The notes beneath the pieces are model-generated. The model made no database searches. It worked only from the letters and a program-made list of their open reading frames with translations, and was not told the DNA's origin. Positions 63,109 to 64,000 of a stretch of DNA of 64,000 nucleotides are shown here, one piece after another. Position numbers and translations under genes: made by a program. The number at the start of each line of letters is the position of its first letter. The stretch's first letter is position 1. The DNA comes from Thermoanaerobacterium sp. PSU-2 (GTDB taxonomy: Bacteria > Bacillota > Thermoanaerobacteria > Thermoanaerobacterales > Thermoanaerobacteraceae), in assembly GCF_002102475.1 (NCBI RefSeq), contig NZ_MSQD01000011.1, positions 1-64,000 of the forward strand, written 5' to 3'.

Positions 63109-64000
63109 TGTATACCTCCAAACTTGAAATATTTTTTAATTCATCTATACACTCGATAATGCCTTTTAGGGGTATCTTAAACCAAGACGGCCTATTGTTG
63201 ACTTCATAAATCGCTTCAAACACAGCCTTATCCAGCTTAAACAATGCTAAAATGGCAGTAATGTATTTTTCATCAGGTATTAAATCTGCGTCGTGTTCAT
63301 TGATTAGATTTACATAGTTATCAACAAACACGTTTGTTATAACGGTTGCCCATGTGGACAAAAGATTTTCTACTTTTTCTAAATCAATACCACCTTTACC
63401 ATTTTCCTTGTATTCAAAAAACTGTGAGTAAGCAGCATAGTTAAATGACCTTATCATGCCAGCCACATCTTTTAAAGGGGACATATGCCTACTTCTCTCA
63501 GAAATAGGTTTTGTAGGCTCTCCTTCAAAATCTATAAGTATATAACCGTCTTCTTTCTTTAAAAGCTGCTCTAAGTGCAAATCGCCATGGCATCTTAAAT
63601 ATTTGCCAAAGTATGGCGCTAAAGATCTAATATTATTGATGCTTTCCAGCAACAAATTCTTGTCAGTAATTATCTCTTTTATAAGGCTTTCAACATCTTC
63701 ACTGTAATCCTGATTTTTCATGTAATCCAAAAGCAAATTAAAATTAGATATTATCTGATTTGTAATCTCATCTATGTTAGACTCATTAGGCTCTAAGACA
63801 CCAAAATTGCCTTCATTAATAAGTGACAGCTTAATATGCATATTGGCAATAAGCTCCGATATCTTCTTCACTTCGCCTATATAATCGCTGCAATTTTTGT
63901 ATACAAAACTTACAAAGTCGCTTCCATCGTACTTCTTCACAAAATCCTTCAAGTATTCTTGAGTGTACTGCCACATATCAGCAACATTTTCGATGTACTG
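63101..64000 (-). CDS. Maltokinase (C-terminal part; runs off the window)
   Basis: The frame enters from the right edge without a start; the ~300 residues seen are the C-terminal lobe of a maltokinase (aminoglycoside-phosphotransferase fold). The catalytic loop is RCHGDLHLEQLLKKEDGYILIDFEGEP, followed by PISERSRHMSPLKDVAGMIRSFNYAAY, which is diagnostic of maltokinases and of trehalose-synthase/maltokinase fusions. It makes maltose-1-phosphate from maltose and ATP. The gene overlaps the GlgM-like gene by eight bases (ATGGATAA). Whether a trehalose synthase domain is fused upstream cannot be seen. Confidence 0.85.
   Translation of the reverse strand, partial: QYIENVADMWQYTQEYLKDFVKKYDGSDFVSFVYKNCSDYIGEVKKISELIANMHIKLSLINEGNFGVLEPNESNIDEITNQIISNFNLLLDYMKNQDYSEDVESLIKEIITDKNLLLESINNIRSLAPYFGKYLRCHGDLHLEQLLKKEDGYILIDFEGEPTKPISERSRHMSPLKDVAGMIRSFNYAAYSQFFEYKENGKGGIDLEKVENLLSTWATVITNVFVDNYVNLINEHDADLIPDEKYITAILALFKLDKAVFEAIYEVNNRPSWFKIPLKGIIECIDELKNISSLEVYNG

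Overview
The window is AT-rich and has the look of a thermophilic, saccharolytic member of the Firmicutes, most likely Thermoanaerobacterium or a close relative. The grounds are strong GGAGG-type ribosome-binding sites, a T-box leader, TTG and GTG starts, many sugar ABC systems, SLH-anchored glycosidases, and an ldh gene of the clostridial type. The genus is inferred from protein style; no search was run. Nearly all genes lie on the minus strand, so transcription mostly runs from high to low coordinates. I saw no rRNA, tRNA, CRISPR array, intact insertion sequence or prophage.

Layout: 237-1406 is a class I aminotransferase. 1795-11133 is a xylose-type ABC transporter (xylFGH) preceded by a sugar-sensing two-component system (LytS/YesM-type kinase, AraC-type regulator and two membrane-anchored sugar-binding proteins). 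11276-12133 is a tryptophan transporter behind a T-box riboswitch. 12478-15385 holds a GH36 alpha-galactosidase and the 3' remnant of a GH2 beta-galactosidase. 15436-18136 is kduD-kduI with a LacI regulator.

18398-29343 is a complete type I galactan locus. A surface (SLH) GH53 endo-galactanase carries a CBM61 and two cohesin-like domains. Next to it a secreted protein carries CBM61, an Ig-like domain and a type I dockerin. A galacto-oligosaccharide ABC transporter and a cytoplasmic GH2 beta-galactosidase complete the locus. The cohesin plus dockerin pair suggests a miniature cell-surface galactan-binding complex in an organism not known for cellulosomes, and is the most interesting system here.

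30308-52990 is a long pectin/galacturonate block: uxaC, a LacI regulator, a GH105 hydrolase, an ABC transporter, an intracellular GH28 exo-polygalacturonase, uxaB, uxaA, an AEC and a MATE transporter, a TIM-barrel isomerase, a DeoR regulator, tagaturonate epimerase (uxaE), a 2-hydroxyacid dehydrogenase, a gluconate-type kinase, gnd and fructuronate reductase. Oligogalacturonides would be imported, trimmed by GH28 and GH105, and sent to KDG through UxaC-UxaB-UxaA, through UxaE plus fructuronate reductase, or through KduI-KduD for unsaturated ends. LacI-type operators precede uxaC, the GH105 gene, uxaB and, with a different sequence, kduI.

53125-64000 holds mixed functions: a LysM protein, a DUF296/PPC protein, two tandem FAD oxidoreductases with a CotF-like helical protein, L-lactate dehydrogenase, a small toxin/immunity-like gene pair with a leaderless-looking promoter, a DUF881 protein, a GNAT protein, a DedA protein, and the start of an alpha-glucan operon (GlgM-like glycosyltransferase and maltokinase) that runs off the right end.
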